Of a DNA stretch of 64,000 bases, positions 22,521-35,000 are shown in pieces. Every line of letters begins with the position of its first letter. Within the stretch, counting starts at the first letter, position 1. The notes beneath the pieces were generated by a model. That model ran no database searches. It was not told the origin of the DNA and saw only the letters and a list, made by a program, of their open reading frames with translations. Location of the stretch: assembly GCA_022592435.1 (NCBI GenBank), contig JABYQS010000032.1, positions 208,486-272,485 of the forward strand, in the 5' to 3' direction. The stretch comes from Cerioporus squamosus. Lineage: Eukaryota; Basidiomycota; Agaricomycetes; Polyporales; Polyporaceae. Both the position numbers and the translations under genes were made by a program.

Positions 22521-22829
22521 GCCAGCGGGCTTCTAACCGCACGACACCGCCCTCCCGAGTTGGACCCATACTGCATGCACACAGGCGGTGGCATCCCGCC
22601 GCACCACATCTAGAATCCCTTCCAGCAGTATCCTCACAGATGGATCTGCTAGGCACTGGTGTCCTGGTGTTCCGATATACCCACCGGTGAGCAGTCTTTT
22701 CGTCGTGACAGAGGGCTCGTGCACGCCCCTCCGTCTAGTCTCGCTTCAGGGAAGAAAGTTGCGCGGCGAACGTACATCTTCCTGCTCATATTTCCGACTC
22801 TTTACGATTTCATATACACTGATACTAGC

Positions 22830-25117
22830 CTACCGCCCGCGTCCCCCGCACGTCCCTTTATGCGTCTCCCAATGATGTTTTTGACACTTTGTGTCACAGT
22901 ACCTGTGATGTACACGTTTGTGAGGAGTTCTCGGGGCCCCTGCCGGTTAATACTTGCCTGGCAATACCGCATCCCTTACATTTCTTCATCGTGGCGCTCA
23001 GACCTCCACATCGCAAACACTGCTGCATGCCAAGGTAGACTTCTGGCAAAGGGCCCTCGTCGTTGCCAGAGGTGTACCTTGTATATTCTGCTCCCGCTCC
23101 TGAACAGAGTTCCGGCGTGCAAACGATTCGCGCGTCCAGGGCATTGCAAGCCTCGACCACCTCTGCCCACTCGCGTAGGCTTTCGTCATAGCGATGGCGG
23201 ATGTTATTCCAGGCATTATAGAGTCGTGTCTTGCGGACTGGATAGCCGAAGAAATCCATCACGGCATACGTGGTGTCTGCCTCATGTTGGAAATGCTGCT
23301 TCCGAGCAGTCAGCCAAGCGTGATGCGGTCTGCGAATCACTCACATCGAGTTCGCGGAGGTTTGGGCTCAGCTCTGGACCCCTCAGCGCGAGTGTAAGAA
23401 TGAAACTCCATCCGAGCATCGTTAGACGTAGATGTGCGTCCGGGGGGGATTCTGCAAGGAAACTCTGTGCATGATGCAAAGCAGTGCGAAGCGTTACAGC
23501 GCCTTCCTCCTGCGAGTGTTCATCCTCGATGTCCGCTGTGAGAATCTGCTGGAAGCCTTGCCACACCGCTGATTCTACCGCGCGCCATAGGAGCTGCTTG
23601 CGTAAGAACTTCGTCACATCTGGGCAAAGTAGCCCTTCCATGGCTGCACGCAATGCTTCAGAGGTTTCCCCGCAGAGGCTGACCACATAGTGAGCATATG
23701 TGAGGTTCGGATTCCTTGCGATTGTCTTTCGTGCCAGCGCAACCGCCTCTGTCTTCCGATTACGCAGCATATAGAACTTCATGTCCAGTATGTCTGCCGC
23801 GTCGCGGTCTGAAGGTGTATCGTTGATTCGCAACAGTCTTGCGCACTCGGGCAGGGCATCTGACCAGAGCGAGAACGGGAGCCGGGAGGAAACTCGGCGG
23901 CTACCGAGCTGTTCTAGTTCTTGCCAGCTGCCCTCGACAATCGACGGAGACCGCTGTACGATGTCCGCGATCGCCCTCCCTAGCGTTAGTAGGTCCTGGT
24001 CGCGGGCTGCTTGAGACATTGCCCCAACGTACTTGACGGATTGCCGATACAGATCTGCACTGTCTGATTGTTCGAGCCATTGCGGATAGTCCTCCACGGT
24101 CAAGCCGACTATTGACGGCATCGGTCGTGCGTGCTTCAGAGTTTGCGCGAGGTGATGCAGGTCAATGTCAAACTTGTTGGACTCGGAGTCTATTTGACAG
24201 TTCAGAATCCCCTCCAGAGCGGCTGCTCGTGTGGTGAGTTGGTTCGCGCGTAGTAATGCGATAAACAGGGTGGCGAGCGCATGGTTATCCTTGAATTGTG
24301 CAGAGATGTATTGGGCTGGCGTAGTCAGCGACATGAGAGCATGAGTGAGGAGAGACTTGGATGGCTGTGGCTTGCGCACGACGTGCAGCATCGTTGGCAG
24401 CACATCGCGGAGACCCATGTGGTTCACTTGACGGTCTGGTGCTTCGGGGGCGCTAGATATAACGAAGCGAGCGACGTGGGCGAGTACCACCGTCGCAAGC
24501 TCCATTACGAGGCGATCATCTGCGTGATCTTGTACGATCTGGCATAAGACACCACCATGGTGTGCTATCTGCTCGAGGACATCTCCATGGGTCCGACAAC
24601 CGTCTTGAGTAAAGACTAGCAGGAGCCGCAGTCCCATGCATCTAGTAGTGTCGTATTCGAGCAGGTCTACGATGGTCCGGATGAGACCTGTCGCGTGGAA
24701 GAGCGTGAGCATCTTCCATGCTTGATTCTAGTAACCAATCCTTTGTACCTCGTTCGAATAGTTTCTCCTTGATCATTGAGTCCGCACACATTTTGATCAA
24801 GATGTTGACCACGGCGGCTAATAATTGGGAACTATTTCGCCTCTTCGCGTCCTGGAGAAACTCGTCAAGCGCCGCATGGACTCGGTCGATCTCAGAGAGC
24901 GCCTTTCGGAGTCCACGACGTGTGGAGAGATCTGATGGTTGGTCCGGAGCATGAGACCGGTGACGGGGCGGGTATACACTGAACTATCTGGAAGCGACTG
25001 ACCTGGAATTCTGATGTGATTGGTCAGGAATTGCACGGTGTTCCCCCTTCTCAAAGCATCGTCAAGATTCGCCGCCAATTGCAAAGAGGACTCAGGATGA
25101 GGAGGATACGAAGGCAT
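22830..25117 (-). CDS. MYND-type zinc finger protein
   Basis: Leftward gene. Exon 1 (25117-25003) starts MPSYPPHPESSLQLA. Exon 2 begins at 24931 and encodes helices (ALSEIDRVHAALDEFLQDA, LLAAVVNILIKMC). A long open stretch follows (24712-23340) with armadillo-like helical character, then FGYPVRKTRLYNAWNNI and a C-terminal MYND cluster: CLRCGG...CKGC, an intron, then YCDTKCQKHHWETHKGTC. All seven Cys and the His of the finger are visible. The intron inside the finger has a GC donor (gcaagt) with cag acceptor and joins in phase. Between about 24745 and 24715 the frame shifts, with no intron longer than 28 nt, so it may be a pseudogene or hold a sequence error. MYND fingers bind proline-rich partners; the role here is unknown. 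Confidence 0.75.
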
Positions 25118-25539
25118 CTCAGTGAAGGCGTTGGCATCCTATGGCCATGGAGGTCAGGCGCGGTGCCTTATATATCGGGCGATACGTCCTCGTTTCTATT
25201 TGTTCTTCCGAGCCAGTGTGCACATAAGGAGTGTTCCCCAATCTATCTCTAGATCTCCTCCCTCATATGGATACATCCGACTAGGCAAGAAGTCGATGGG
25301 TGAGGCATCATTTATTGTCATGAACATCCTCTAACAGGAACATGAAGCAACCGCACACGGAAGTACTAGTCATACGGGTCCGATTTTGACAATTAATATC
25401 ACTATTGGCGGAGGTTGAGCCTCTGTACGGTGCTCACGATATCCATGTTAGAGTATCGGGCCATTCGTCGCATATGCACTACTACCAGTAAGTCAAGAGT
25501 GAACGAAGGTGGGTAGAGGCCCTCTGTCCAAACAAGGAA
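25118..25539. other. Intergenic (MYND 5' flank)
   Basis: Nothing recognised. A TATATC motif near 25171 lies 54 bp upstream of the MYND start codon on the minus strand and may belong to its promoter. Confidence 0.3.
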
Positions 25540-26800
25540 AGTCAGCGAGCCGGCCGAGGAGAGAGAGCGAGAAAAAGGAAGGAGAGAGAAAAGAGAACGG
25601 GAAGGTCTAGACAGCGAGAACCGATGCGAGAAGTATTGCACTCAGTAATCATGAGGCATGCGCCGTCCAAGTATGCCGACAGTCTGACCGGTGCTTCGGG
25701 TCGCCCATGGCCAAGAGTCAACGACGACTGAGGGGCTACGGCCTCCTTGACCGCTGCGCGCTGTTTGTCATAGCGTCGACAGGTGAGGAGGTAGTGGATG
25801 ATCGTCTCATCGACCCGCAAACACTTGAGGATGCGGTTGCCCGAGCGAGCTGGATCCGCCCCTGTGGCCAGGGCCGATAGGCTCTTCGGGAGGTTGCAAT
25901 TGAGGAGAGGCTGCAGAGGACCAGCTACTGGCTAGCCCGTGCGCGCCACTTAGTATAGTAACGACCTCGATTGCGGCTCTGTTGTTCAGCAGGATGTTCG
26001 CGCGCGTGACCCCGGGCTCCGCATCGATGATGTCGAGAGCGAGGATCATACCTGTGACCTCTGCGCTCCGAGTCCGTGCCCAGGTGTGCCCTCTTAATGT
26101 GGCGGTTGAGGCGTCCTTGTGCGACTGCTGACGCGTCTATTGAGCCCTCGAACCCAGAGCCGTCAGTAAAGGCGCAGCTCCCGCAGCAGATTATTCACCA
26201 ATTGCAGCCGCCTTCTTCTTGTCCGGCTCGATGACGATCTCCGGCGGTCACTGCCAGGTCGGGCCAACAAGGCCGGGGTCGATCGCTTCCGTATTGCGAA
26301 CCTGAGGGAAGGCGAGGAAGAGCTTGTGCCAGATGGGTGGTGAAAACGCGGGCACTTCCGCGCGCAGTTGCTGATGATCTTGTGGAGAGGGTGGCTCACC
26401 GGCACGGTCACTAGCCGGACCCGCGTTGTTGCGGTCTGGTTGAGGCGGGAGTAGATGGGTAGAAGGCTCACATGGTTTTCGAGAGCAGCGGTGGCCGTGG
26501 TCTTGAACGCTCTCGATATGACGGGGCGGCGAGCCGCTGTTGCCCAGTGTCCGGTGTGCCGTTTGGAGCCCTTGACAGTCTAGACAGGGAAGTACCAGAT
26601 GGGCAGGCCGTCCTCCATCTTGGGGATTACCACCGAGCGGACGAGCTACCTGATGTGCTCATGGGGAAGGTCAAAGGTAGGCTTGGACAATCTTGCGATC
26701 GCAAGCATAGCGGACGTGCCCTTGGCGACAGCCATCGGGACATGTGAAGCCGTCGGAGGCCGTCTTCATGAAGGAGTAGAGGCCTCAACATGACGCTCTT
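25540..26800 (-). pseudogene. LINE 3' fragment (RT C-terminus and RNase H)
   Basis: Leftward blocks: IPKMEDGLPIWYFPV (C-terminal RT/thumb region), RAFKTTATAALENHVSLLPI, VPVSHPLHKI, then LDIIDAEPGVTRANILLNNRAAI (RNase H-like) and ETIIHYLLTCRRYDKQRAAV (His-Cys tail). This order is that of Tad-clade fungal LINEs, with RNase H downstream of RT. The fragment carries several stops and frame changes and lacks the 5' part, as expected for a dead 5'-truncated copy. It is distinct in architecture from the LINE at 2.9-5.8 kb. Confidence 0.75.
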
Positions 26801-27426
26801 GAAGGTTCGAACCTAGCGGAGAGCGTGAGTTGGAACCCTGTTCAACATAGTCAAGCTCTCACGAACCTCGTCAGTGTCTATGTTACGCTGTCTCTAGTTC
26901 CTTGAGCATGACATTCCAGCGTCCTCTACTCGCTGCTACGTACGCGAAAGGATGAACTCATCGTGGGGGTTGAGCCAGGACCGGCGAAGCCGGTCGCGGA
27001 TGTGGCGCGCCACGATTGGGTTACTGAGTTCGCCCCTACCGTACGCCACATGTCGTGGTAGGTGGAACAAAAGCAGGAGCACCGTAGACTAGCAGCAGAT
27101 TACGCTGAGAAGAAGATCGGGTCTGTCTTAGCTCGTACGCGAGGAGGACAGAAGGACGTTCAATGTTTGCGCGCTCGTCCGATCGGCTGGACGCTGGGCG
27201 CGGCCGAGCCTGGCCGAGCTCGCGCTATCAGTACAATGATTGCCTTACTTGTCGGGTGCAACGCTGCTCTTGAATCATAAGCATAAAATGTATCGTTTTG
27301 GCAGTAGTAGGATGACAGTAGTGAGTACTCTACAGGTGATGATCGATGAGTGGGAGGGCCGTATATCTGACGCCGCGCGCCAGTGACGAATGAAAATAGT
27401 ACGTCCGCCCGCAAGTGACATCCCAT
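26801..27426. other. Intergenic
   Basis: No recognised gene. A 72-codon plus-strand ORF from 27062 is the longest candidate, with unremarkable composition. Confidence 0.3.
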
Positions 27427-28238
27427 TTAGCCCCGCATGAACTCCGCCAATAATCCCCTGCAAATGAGATCTCTCATGCGATCCAGCTGTCGATTCATCG
27501 CTTGACCTTCATATCCGTCTGCAAACTCCTGAAGGCATCCTAGTACTCCTTGATAAACACTATCCCTCAATGCCGCCAGTCGCACGGTCATCTCGATGCC
27601 CATGAGCTGCCCCTCAGCGACAGAGATAGGCTGGCTCCGCGTGCCGAAGGCGTGGTAGCACTGCACTATCTGGGATTCGTCCAGAGCGAACTTCTTCCAA
27701 GTCGCGATCCTCAACGCGTCGTCCATCGAAGCTTTCTCCAATTCCCCAATTGCCGCGACGCGGATCCTAGAACAACCCCATCTCTCACTTTGCTCGAGCA
27801 CGACAATCCAATCTTCAACTGAGAGCGCTTCCTCGCCCGCCCTGGCAAAATTGGTCGAGGAATGGGTCAGCTCTCCGCCCACGCTTTCTTCCGAGTCCAA
27901 TGACGAAGGCAAGCACTCTCACACTAGCGGATATATCAGGGACAAGAATTTAGAGAAGTCCCTCGCCTTCACGTCATGGAGGTGTAGCGGTTGATGTTCT
28001 GACCATCCGAGCCAGCTCGGGACATGCTCATGGAACAAGGTCGCGGTAGCGAGGAACACGGAGCGATGGATATTGAACAGGACATCATCCACCTGTGAAG
28101 CGCGATCAGAAATTCTCAACTATTGATTTTTCAGAAGGCGACGCTTACAACGAAGAACAGATTCCCGTCCTGGAAGTAGTAACGGGGATGTCGGCTAACA
28201 GCCTCGTGTCTCTCGCTGCTTCTTGGGCTGTAAACCAT
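27427..28238 (-). CDS. BTB/POZ domain protein
   Basis: Leftward exons 28238-28149, 28092-27925 and 27831-27427 (663 nt, 220 aa) join in phase with GT...AG borders. The start ATG at 28238 gives MVYSPRSSERHEAVSRHPRY, followed by FQDGNLFFVVDDVLFNIHR, the classic opening of fungal BTB proteins (a variable part, then hydrophobic fold and 'xxVHR'). ARDFSKFLSLIYP ends the BTB fold. The C-terminal part (EDWIVVLEQSERWGCSRIR) matches the usual extension. BTB proteins form homodimers and can recruit Cul3 ligases; a specific role cannot be assigned. Exon 3's acceptor (gcgag) is chosen because it restores frame. No defect seen. Confidence 0.75.
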
Positions 28239-29852
28239 GTCTTCTTGGTCGGACAAGGCTCCAAGGTCCTGCGTGGAGCCGGGCAGTTGAGGCATGACTA
28301 TTGGATATCCTGCGCGCAGACCGAGCGTACTTATACACATTCGCTACCGCTAAGACCAACCCGGTAGAGTAAATTGCCTGTCCAGTCATAGTAGCGCAAG
28401 CGCCGTTTCGACGGAACTATTCCCACTTTAGCTAGTAGTATTGTCACCGCGCACAAAAACGGAAGGAACCCCAAGCACTCACATCCTAGAAGTTAGCATT
28501 GATGGCCAAGACTCTGCGTGAGCACGCGTAAGGGACCGGGGTAAACGAAATGAGAGAGATGGATCCATGCATGATTGTGGTAACTTGCAACCTCGTGGGG
28601 CGATGTCTACACATTTTCGAAGACTAGGTTCATACGGTAGTCTGATAGACAATTCTCGACGTACACCGGCCGCGGCGTTCTAAGTATTTGTTTTAGCTGC
28701 GCGGAGACATGTCGAATTCTCTAGCATCACCCTCCAAGCCACAGCGAATCCCGGCACATACGATCACGCGTCAACTTCAGAGCGGGTCGTACCATGTTCC
28801 AACCACTCGTCCACGTATCAGTATATCAACGTAACAGAGTCATTCGCATGTCTACGTGAACAACATCGAGAAGCCGCCTGACCAATCCCATCATATGAAC
28901 GTTGGTATGTGGGTACGATGCTCTACCGCATGCGATAACCTGAGGTGTGCGTAGCGCATGAGTACAGGTGTAGTTGCGTGGCCCATATACACGGACAAAG
29001 TTCACCTCAGTATGGCTTGTGCGGATAAGCCCGCATCTCCGCTGCGTGTATGAACAAGACGCGAGGAGTCCACGGCGGACACCCTCATCACCAGCAATTC
29101 ACCGTGCCACACGAGGCTGGCATCGAGGGACCGGAGGCAGCGGTTTGGAGGTTGGAAGATATGCCGCGTGAAGAAAATCTTGAAGTAATGTCGCCTCAAT
29201 GATGAGTCCGTGACTGCAATCAAACAGTCGTGGATATACAGACGGCTGCCCAGATATTCTTCAACGTGTGGGAAGTCTGTTTGCGGCCGTATGTTGCTTG
29301 TGGAACGGGCCGTTGTGACAACCGGCACGACTCTGGGACGTCCATGATGTCCGTAAAGCCGCCCGCGAATGATCGTACGAGGACTCTGGACAGAAGGGCA
29401 TCCCGTCAATAAGCAGCATACTCTGATCAGCACGTACGCACGATGAGGGGAGCGCGCTGGATACTCGGACAGTCCGTCGACTCTCTTGAGGACGGCATAT
29501 CCGCGACAGCCTAATTACTCAATGTCATTCATTTAAGCGGGACATTCAGAGGAAGATCGTCGTTAGCCAACCTCGGAAACATCTACCAAAAGCAATAGCG
29601 CGTCCTGGAGTCGCGGCAGCGATGTGATGGATGACGTGAAATGTAGCTCACAGGAACCCGTCAATTGAGTCACAAGTCAGACCAGCACTCAGCATATGGC
29701 GCCAATATAGCCGAGGAGATGACCGACGAGTACATGATGATTATGACGCATACCAGACGTTCCCACCGGATACACCTGCTACATGCACAGCGACATTGCA
29801 ACAAGTTCGTATGTTATTATTGTGCGACGTCTGGTGGAGCACCGGGAGCATG
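28239..29852. other. Intergenic; weak minus-strand ORF
   Basis: No family recognised. A minus-strand ORF of 143 codons (29433-29002) has a protein-like part (RRHYFKIFFTRHIFQPPNR, then WHGELLVMRV) that may be the tail of an unknown gene. Confidence 0.25.
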
Positions 29853-30913
29853 TGCCAAAGGCGGTGATTTTGCGGGGACCTGCCATGGCTGGCATAGCGG
29901 CGCTTTGAAGCTAGGACGGGGATGTTTGCCGCGTCACGCAGGACGCGTGCGGCGAGTTGCCATGTACAGACTAGTCTTGCCATGCATGGAAGGTTGGCCG
30001 CGACGGGAGGCTCGCGGCTCGATCGAAGCTGGAGGCTGAGAGTGGGAAGAGGTGGTAAGCGGGTGGCACAGTTGTCGCTGGCGGGCATGAGGCAGGTGCA
30101 CGGGACGAACCTGGGGCGATATCGGAGATTGTGCAGCGGTGAACTGCCTGCAGCTGCTATAGGTACCGAGCGGAAACGGACGAGACTTGCGAGAGCCAAG
30201 GCGACGGAGGGCGACGGCGAGCATGCGCAGGAAGTCCGAGAGAGAGAACAAAGCAAGTCGGCGGGCGAGTCGGCCCTCGGGTCGCGTCCCGGGGAGCGCG
30301 CGCTGTACCATGGCCAATTGAGGCAAGTCAAATTAGTCAGCATGGCCGCCCACGTGTCGCCCGCCTGGGCCCGCCGCGTGGCGAGCTCTCTCCCGACGTC
30401 GACTCAGCCGGTCCGCAACGCACGCAGACAGGCGGCGGCTCCTCGCCGCACGCCCCGACGCGTGCAGAGCGCCGCACGACACCGACCTCCCGACGTCGAC
30501 CTCCAGCAGCTCAGCCCCGCATGCCCCGACGCGTGCACGACACCGGCCTCCCGACGTCGACTCAGCCGGTCCGCAACGCACGCAGACAGGCGGCGGCTCC
30601 CCGCCGCACGCCCCGACGCGTGCAGAGCGCCGCACGACACCGACCTCCCGACGTCGACCTCCAGCAGCTCAGCCCCGCATGCCCCGACGCGTGCACGACA
30701 CCGGCCTCCCGACGTCGACTCAGCCGGTCCGCAACGCACGCAGACAGGCGGCGGCTCCCCGCCGCACGCCCCGACGCGTGCAGAGCGCCGCACGACACCG
30801 ACCTCCCGACGTCGACCTCCAGCAGCTCAGCCCCGCATGCCCCGACGCGTGCACGACACCGGCCTCCCGACGTCGACTCAGCCGGTCCGCAACGCACGCA
30901 GACAGGCGGCGGC
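29853..30913. repeat. Duplicated segment copy 2: leader plus 158-bp minisatellite
   Basis: Same orientation as the copy at 21281. The leader (29853 to about 30390) matches by eye without differences. The array here runs a-b-a-b-a-b and ends inside a seventh monomer at 30913, where sequence changes abruptly to ccgcgtctgc. The left junction is shared (tgccaaaggcggtgatt), while the flanks differ. No target duplication recognised. Confidence 0.9.
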
Positions 30914-31141
30914 CCGCGTCTGCATCTATGCCCGATGTGTACAAATTCCATGCCTGGTCTCGTCTGTAGGTTCCCGGTAACCATGTCCAATCAGCTCAGT
31001 GAGTGCGCTTTCAAAGAAGTTGCTCTTCGTCCTCCCAGATATGGCAACCTCTCATAGACGAATCTACGCTGAGACTAAGCATGCTATAACTAGGCTCAGC
31101 CAAGCTGTAGGCGCAGACCGTCGTCTCTGGTCTCGCCCGTG

Positions 31142-32017
31142 ATGTCGATGTCCCTCGCCGGCCAAGTCTCATGTCCTATTTGCCAGGAGTCGCTGCCTGT
31201 TCAGGGGTTCTCTCTTGCTGTGGCGACACAATGTGGTCAGCACCTGCGTACTCGCACGTTCTTGGTTGCTGGCAGAGTCGCTGACATAACCCACACAGGG
31301 CATCTATTTTGCGCTACATGCATGACGTCCCATCTGCGTACCGGATCGAGAATGTGTCCCGTTTGTCGGACAGAGGTGTCGCGAACGTCTAAGGTCTTCC
31401 TGGGAGAAAGCCATGTTCCCATGTTGTCCGAGGACGCCATCTCTTGGGCTGATCGCCTGTCGAATGCGCTTCACGAGGTGTGGAAGACTGGGCCCCCATG
31501 TTCCATGGAGCGATTGGAGAATGTTTCCAAGTTGTAAGACGCTTAGGCTGTTCGAGTCTCCCCTCATGTTCATGTCTGTTCGCAGGTTGCAAGCATTTAC
31601 TGAAGCCGCTGAAGCTAGTAACGTTGGCCCGACTTTGGAGGTATGACCACTCCGGTGTGTAGAAGTAGGAACGTACTTGCTGAGCTGCAACAGTCCCTCG
31701 TCATGGAGCTCAAACAGCACGCGACTGCAGCCAGAAGAGCGCTTTCAGAATTACGATATCAAAAGCACCTGTGTAACCATCTCAGGCGATGGTCAAGCTG
31801 GCTACGGGATGAGCAACAGACCCTACTGAAGGTCGAACGTCGCTCCAAGTTATGTAGCGAGCGCCGACGCGCGCTCAGACACCGTGAGCAACTTGCGCTT
31901 GTCGAACTCAATGCCATCGCTGTTCAGATGCGGCAGGAACTTCGAGAGCACCAGGCGACAATCGGACAGCTCAATAGCAGGCTACAGGAGTTGCGCAGAT
32001 TGTGTGGATCGGGATGA
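31142..32017 (+). CDS. RING-finger protein with C-terminal coiled coil
   Basis: Four exons (31142-31235, 31299-31533, 31586-31640, 31685-32017) with GT...AG borders sum to 717 nt, 238 aa. The N-terminal RING is SCPICQESLP...TQCGHLFCATCM...MCPVCRTEV, a complete C3HC4 set, with the intron falling between the third Cys and His. The second half is a long Leu/Glu/Arg/Gln-rich helix (LVELNAIAVQMRQELREHQ), predicted coiled coil. The architecture suggests a small E3 ubiquitin ligase that oligomerises through its tail. The start uses the ATG at 31142. No defect is visible; substrate unknown. Confidence 0.75.
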
Positions 32018-35000
32018 GAGAGTCGTTATGCCGGGCCATGTGTGTTGACGTGTATGCGTTCTGTCACCTTTCCCCAAAACTCCGGCTAATTGCAAATTAT
32101 TTACCCTGCGCACAAGCTCACCAGGGAGGCACATGTACGCTCACCTGCCTTCTCCTCGTCCGTCCGTTCTGCAGACCTTTCGCAGTCCGTCACTCGCGCG
32201 TTCAGGATGAGATTGACCTCGTCTCGGACTATGCACAATTGGCGGTGTACGGGTGAGCGCGCTGTAGTAATATCGTGTGCAACAGGAGCCCCCCATGGAC
32301 AGTCGGGTCTCCGCCCATGGCGTGTGCTGCCTTGGCATCACGGTGTTCTTTTTTATGGAAGAGAACTGGCTGAGCTGTTCGCGGTGAAACAGTCAGACTG
32401 AGTTCCCTTCTCGTTGTGAACATGCCTTCTGCATTACGAGCGTCGTTGTGTCTGACCAGAATGCAGAGCCGTCTCTTCCTCGAGCTCTCAAGTACAGTCA
32501 TCGAGTAACTTATGGCCTACCAAGACGTCAAGGCATCGCGACACTGGCGTATGCTTCCCGCGGAGGTCTGTAGGAACTACGCGACTTGAGCAGACGCCCA
32601 TCAAATGGGTAAGTTGTGAAGCGGATGAGTGTCAGGAGTTCACACTGCCCGACGGACTGTTAGTCAAGCTAGTCAAGTGCTAACTCTCGCCTTCCGCCCA
32701 CACTTGGTCGATTGACGCGTGCTATCCCCCCTGGTTCAGCCGTTCGGAAAGAGCAGTCTCGCGGACGTAAATGCATCTCATGATTCATGCGCCTTCACAA
32801 TGGACGCGCGGGCCAGAAGATGCTACATATCCTCACGCTATATCCACAAATGTGAAGCCCTCCGGGATGATACCGGGCGCAGTCGTCACGCCGGCCCCTG
32901 CAGGACGAAGGTATGACTGATATGAAGGAGACAAATACATCCCACCCACGGATGAGTGATATGACCTAGACCCCATCCTTCTCGACGAGTTCGACCAGCC
33001 CGCCGCCTCCCGCCGCCGTGGCTACCATGCACTCGCACACCTTACTGGACTGTCCGTCAGTGGCCTGAGTATCGCCGATCTGAGGACACCCTGTGCGACG
33101 AGAGAACCTCCGAGGATCGCCGGTATCTTCGATCCTGTGTGGTGGGGACTACAGGACACGGAATGAGCGAGTGGAGCCGAAGTCGATGGTGTGTTTGTAT
33201 AATTTTCCGTTGAGTGCTCGTGACGAGCGAGCCTTATGGTAGGCATCAATCGTGTATGTGGAACGAGAAGCCTTGCAAACGTCACAGGAAGACTGAAATG
33301 ACTGCGAAAGCTAGCCTTAATGGGCGGAGTCAACATAAGGGAAAGTCGAGAGCGTACAAGCAGGCGGACGTTGAAGAGTGCGGCGTGATGTGTAAGGTCA
33401 AGAGGAGCCGGCGCGACCGGACGGCGTCCCGGCGGCGATAGGCATGAGGGGGAAAAGGCGGTTTGCATGAGCCTGCCTCATGATCGCCGTCGGCAGGCGG
33501 AGACATCCTGGAGATGCTAGGGCTAATAAGAGGTGTCGAAGTCGCGCTGATGGAGACCGACAACTCGTGCGCTGCCCGATCCTCGTTGAAGTGAGCGTCT
33601 GAAGAGAGCGCGGCGGTCTGGTACAACGGAGGCTTCATGCAGGATCGAGAAAGACGGGCCTAACGTCTCGAGGCCCTATTGCTCTTGCCTATACCACACG
33701 GCCGGTCTGTTAGGCTGAAGCTGAGATGATGTAAGTGCGCGCGTACACACCTGCTCAGGGAATGCTCCGGACTGCGCGAGTGTGGGCTCGGAGCCACAAA
33801 GTTGCGCTTCTGGTACGTGAGGACTACACGATCAGCTGGTTGCTTGCAGCACGGACAAATGCGTACCTACTTTGTTGAGCTCTGAGGAGTCTCAGATCGC
33901 ACGACCTGAGCCAAGCTCCGGGGGACCTACGCGACTCGGAGATCCTGTGCAGGATATCGAATAGGCTATGTGAGAACCGAGCCACGTTGCTGTGCAACGT
34001 CCGGCAGTTTTGCGCTGGCCTCTTGAAGGAGCACACGTCGCGTGTGCGCTCCTATCGTTGTCGCTCTCCTGTTTGTTCTATCCTTGCTATACCGTTTCGT
34101 CGTCGCTGGCCGCTGTACATCCTTCCGACTTCGCTCCCCGAGTCGCGGTTCCAGACAGACTCGCTCGTGAGGGTGGGCGCGCCGGGCGGTCGGGCCAATC
34201 ACGGTGTGGGCGGATAGTGACATCATCATGGATTTGCATCTGCATAGATTGCTTGACGGCTTCTGACTGCAGCTAAGTCATACACGCCGATGGTTGGAGG
34301 TCAGCAGGCTCTCAGGAAGGCCGAACGGGCCAAAAGGGTGGCGGATGCTTACTTGCACTTGCCGAAGAAACGGCCGGGCATGTTCATCCTTGTGAATCAG
34401 TCGTGCTCTGGATAGAACTGTCCCGCAACCGAGCAACGTAGGGATCGAGCTACAGCTCAAACGCGGCAAGCTGTAACATCACGCACTTGGTTGAAACCTC
34501 CCTACTTGGCCGCCGGAAGAGCCTTCTTCATGCAGGAGCCGAGCTGCGCAGCTTCGCGTCACGGAGAGGTACACCATACCTGGTCTACGAGCGTAAGTTG
34601 ATTGTTGCTGTGCTAGAATAAGCGACGTCGCACGCACGCACATCACAACCATTTTGAATGGCGCTATCCGGAGTCGTCGTCCGGGTCTCAGCCTCTCCTG
34701 CCTTCCGCTTGCTACGCTTGCTCTCCCGGCCCAGTCCGCTTCGGCGATGCTTGTTCCATGAGCCTGAAAGCAAGTGGTCTTGCCTCTGCGACATTGTCCT
34801 CGACACTAGTCCCCCATCGGAAGCGAAGATCGTGAGATCTTGTCATGTGCGGGAGCAGGCTGCCAGCGATAAGTCAGACGCACTTGCGGGCTAGTCGCTT
34901 GCGATTCGTCATCCGGCAGTACTTCAGATATGTCCGGGCGTGCGGTTCTGGTGACCGAAACTACAGGTCCTGTTGGCTCATGGACCGCTGCCGAGAGATG

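Noticed and set aside
21349..22690. Long ORFs (up to 395 codons) on both strands over the minisatellite
   Set aside because: The repeat unit is not a multiple of 3 and is open in all frames; the predicted proteins are translations of the repeat.
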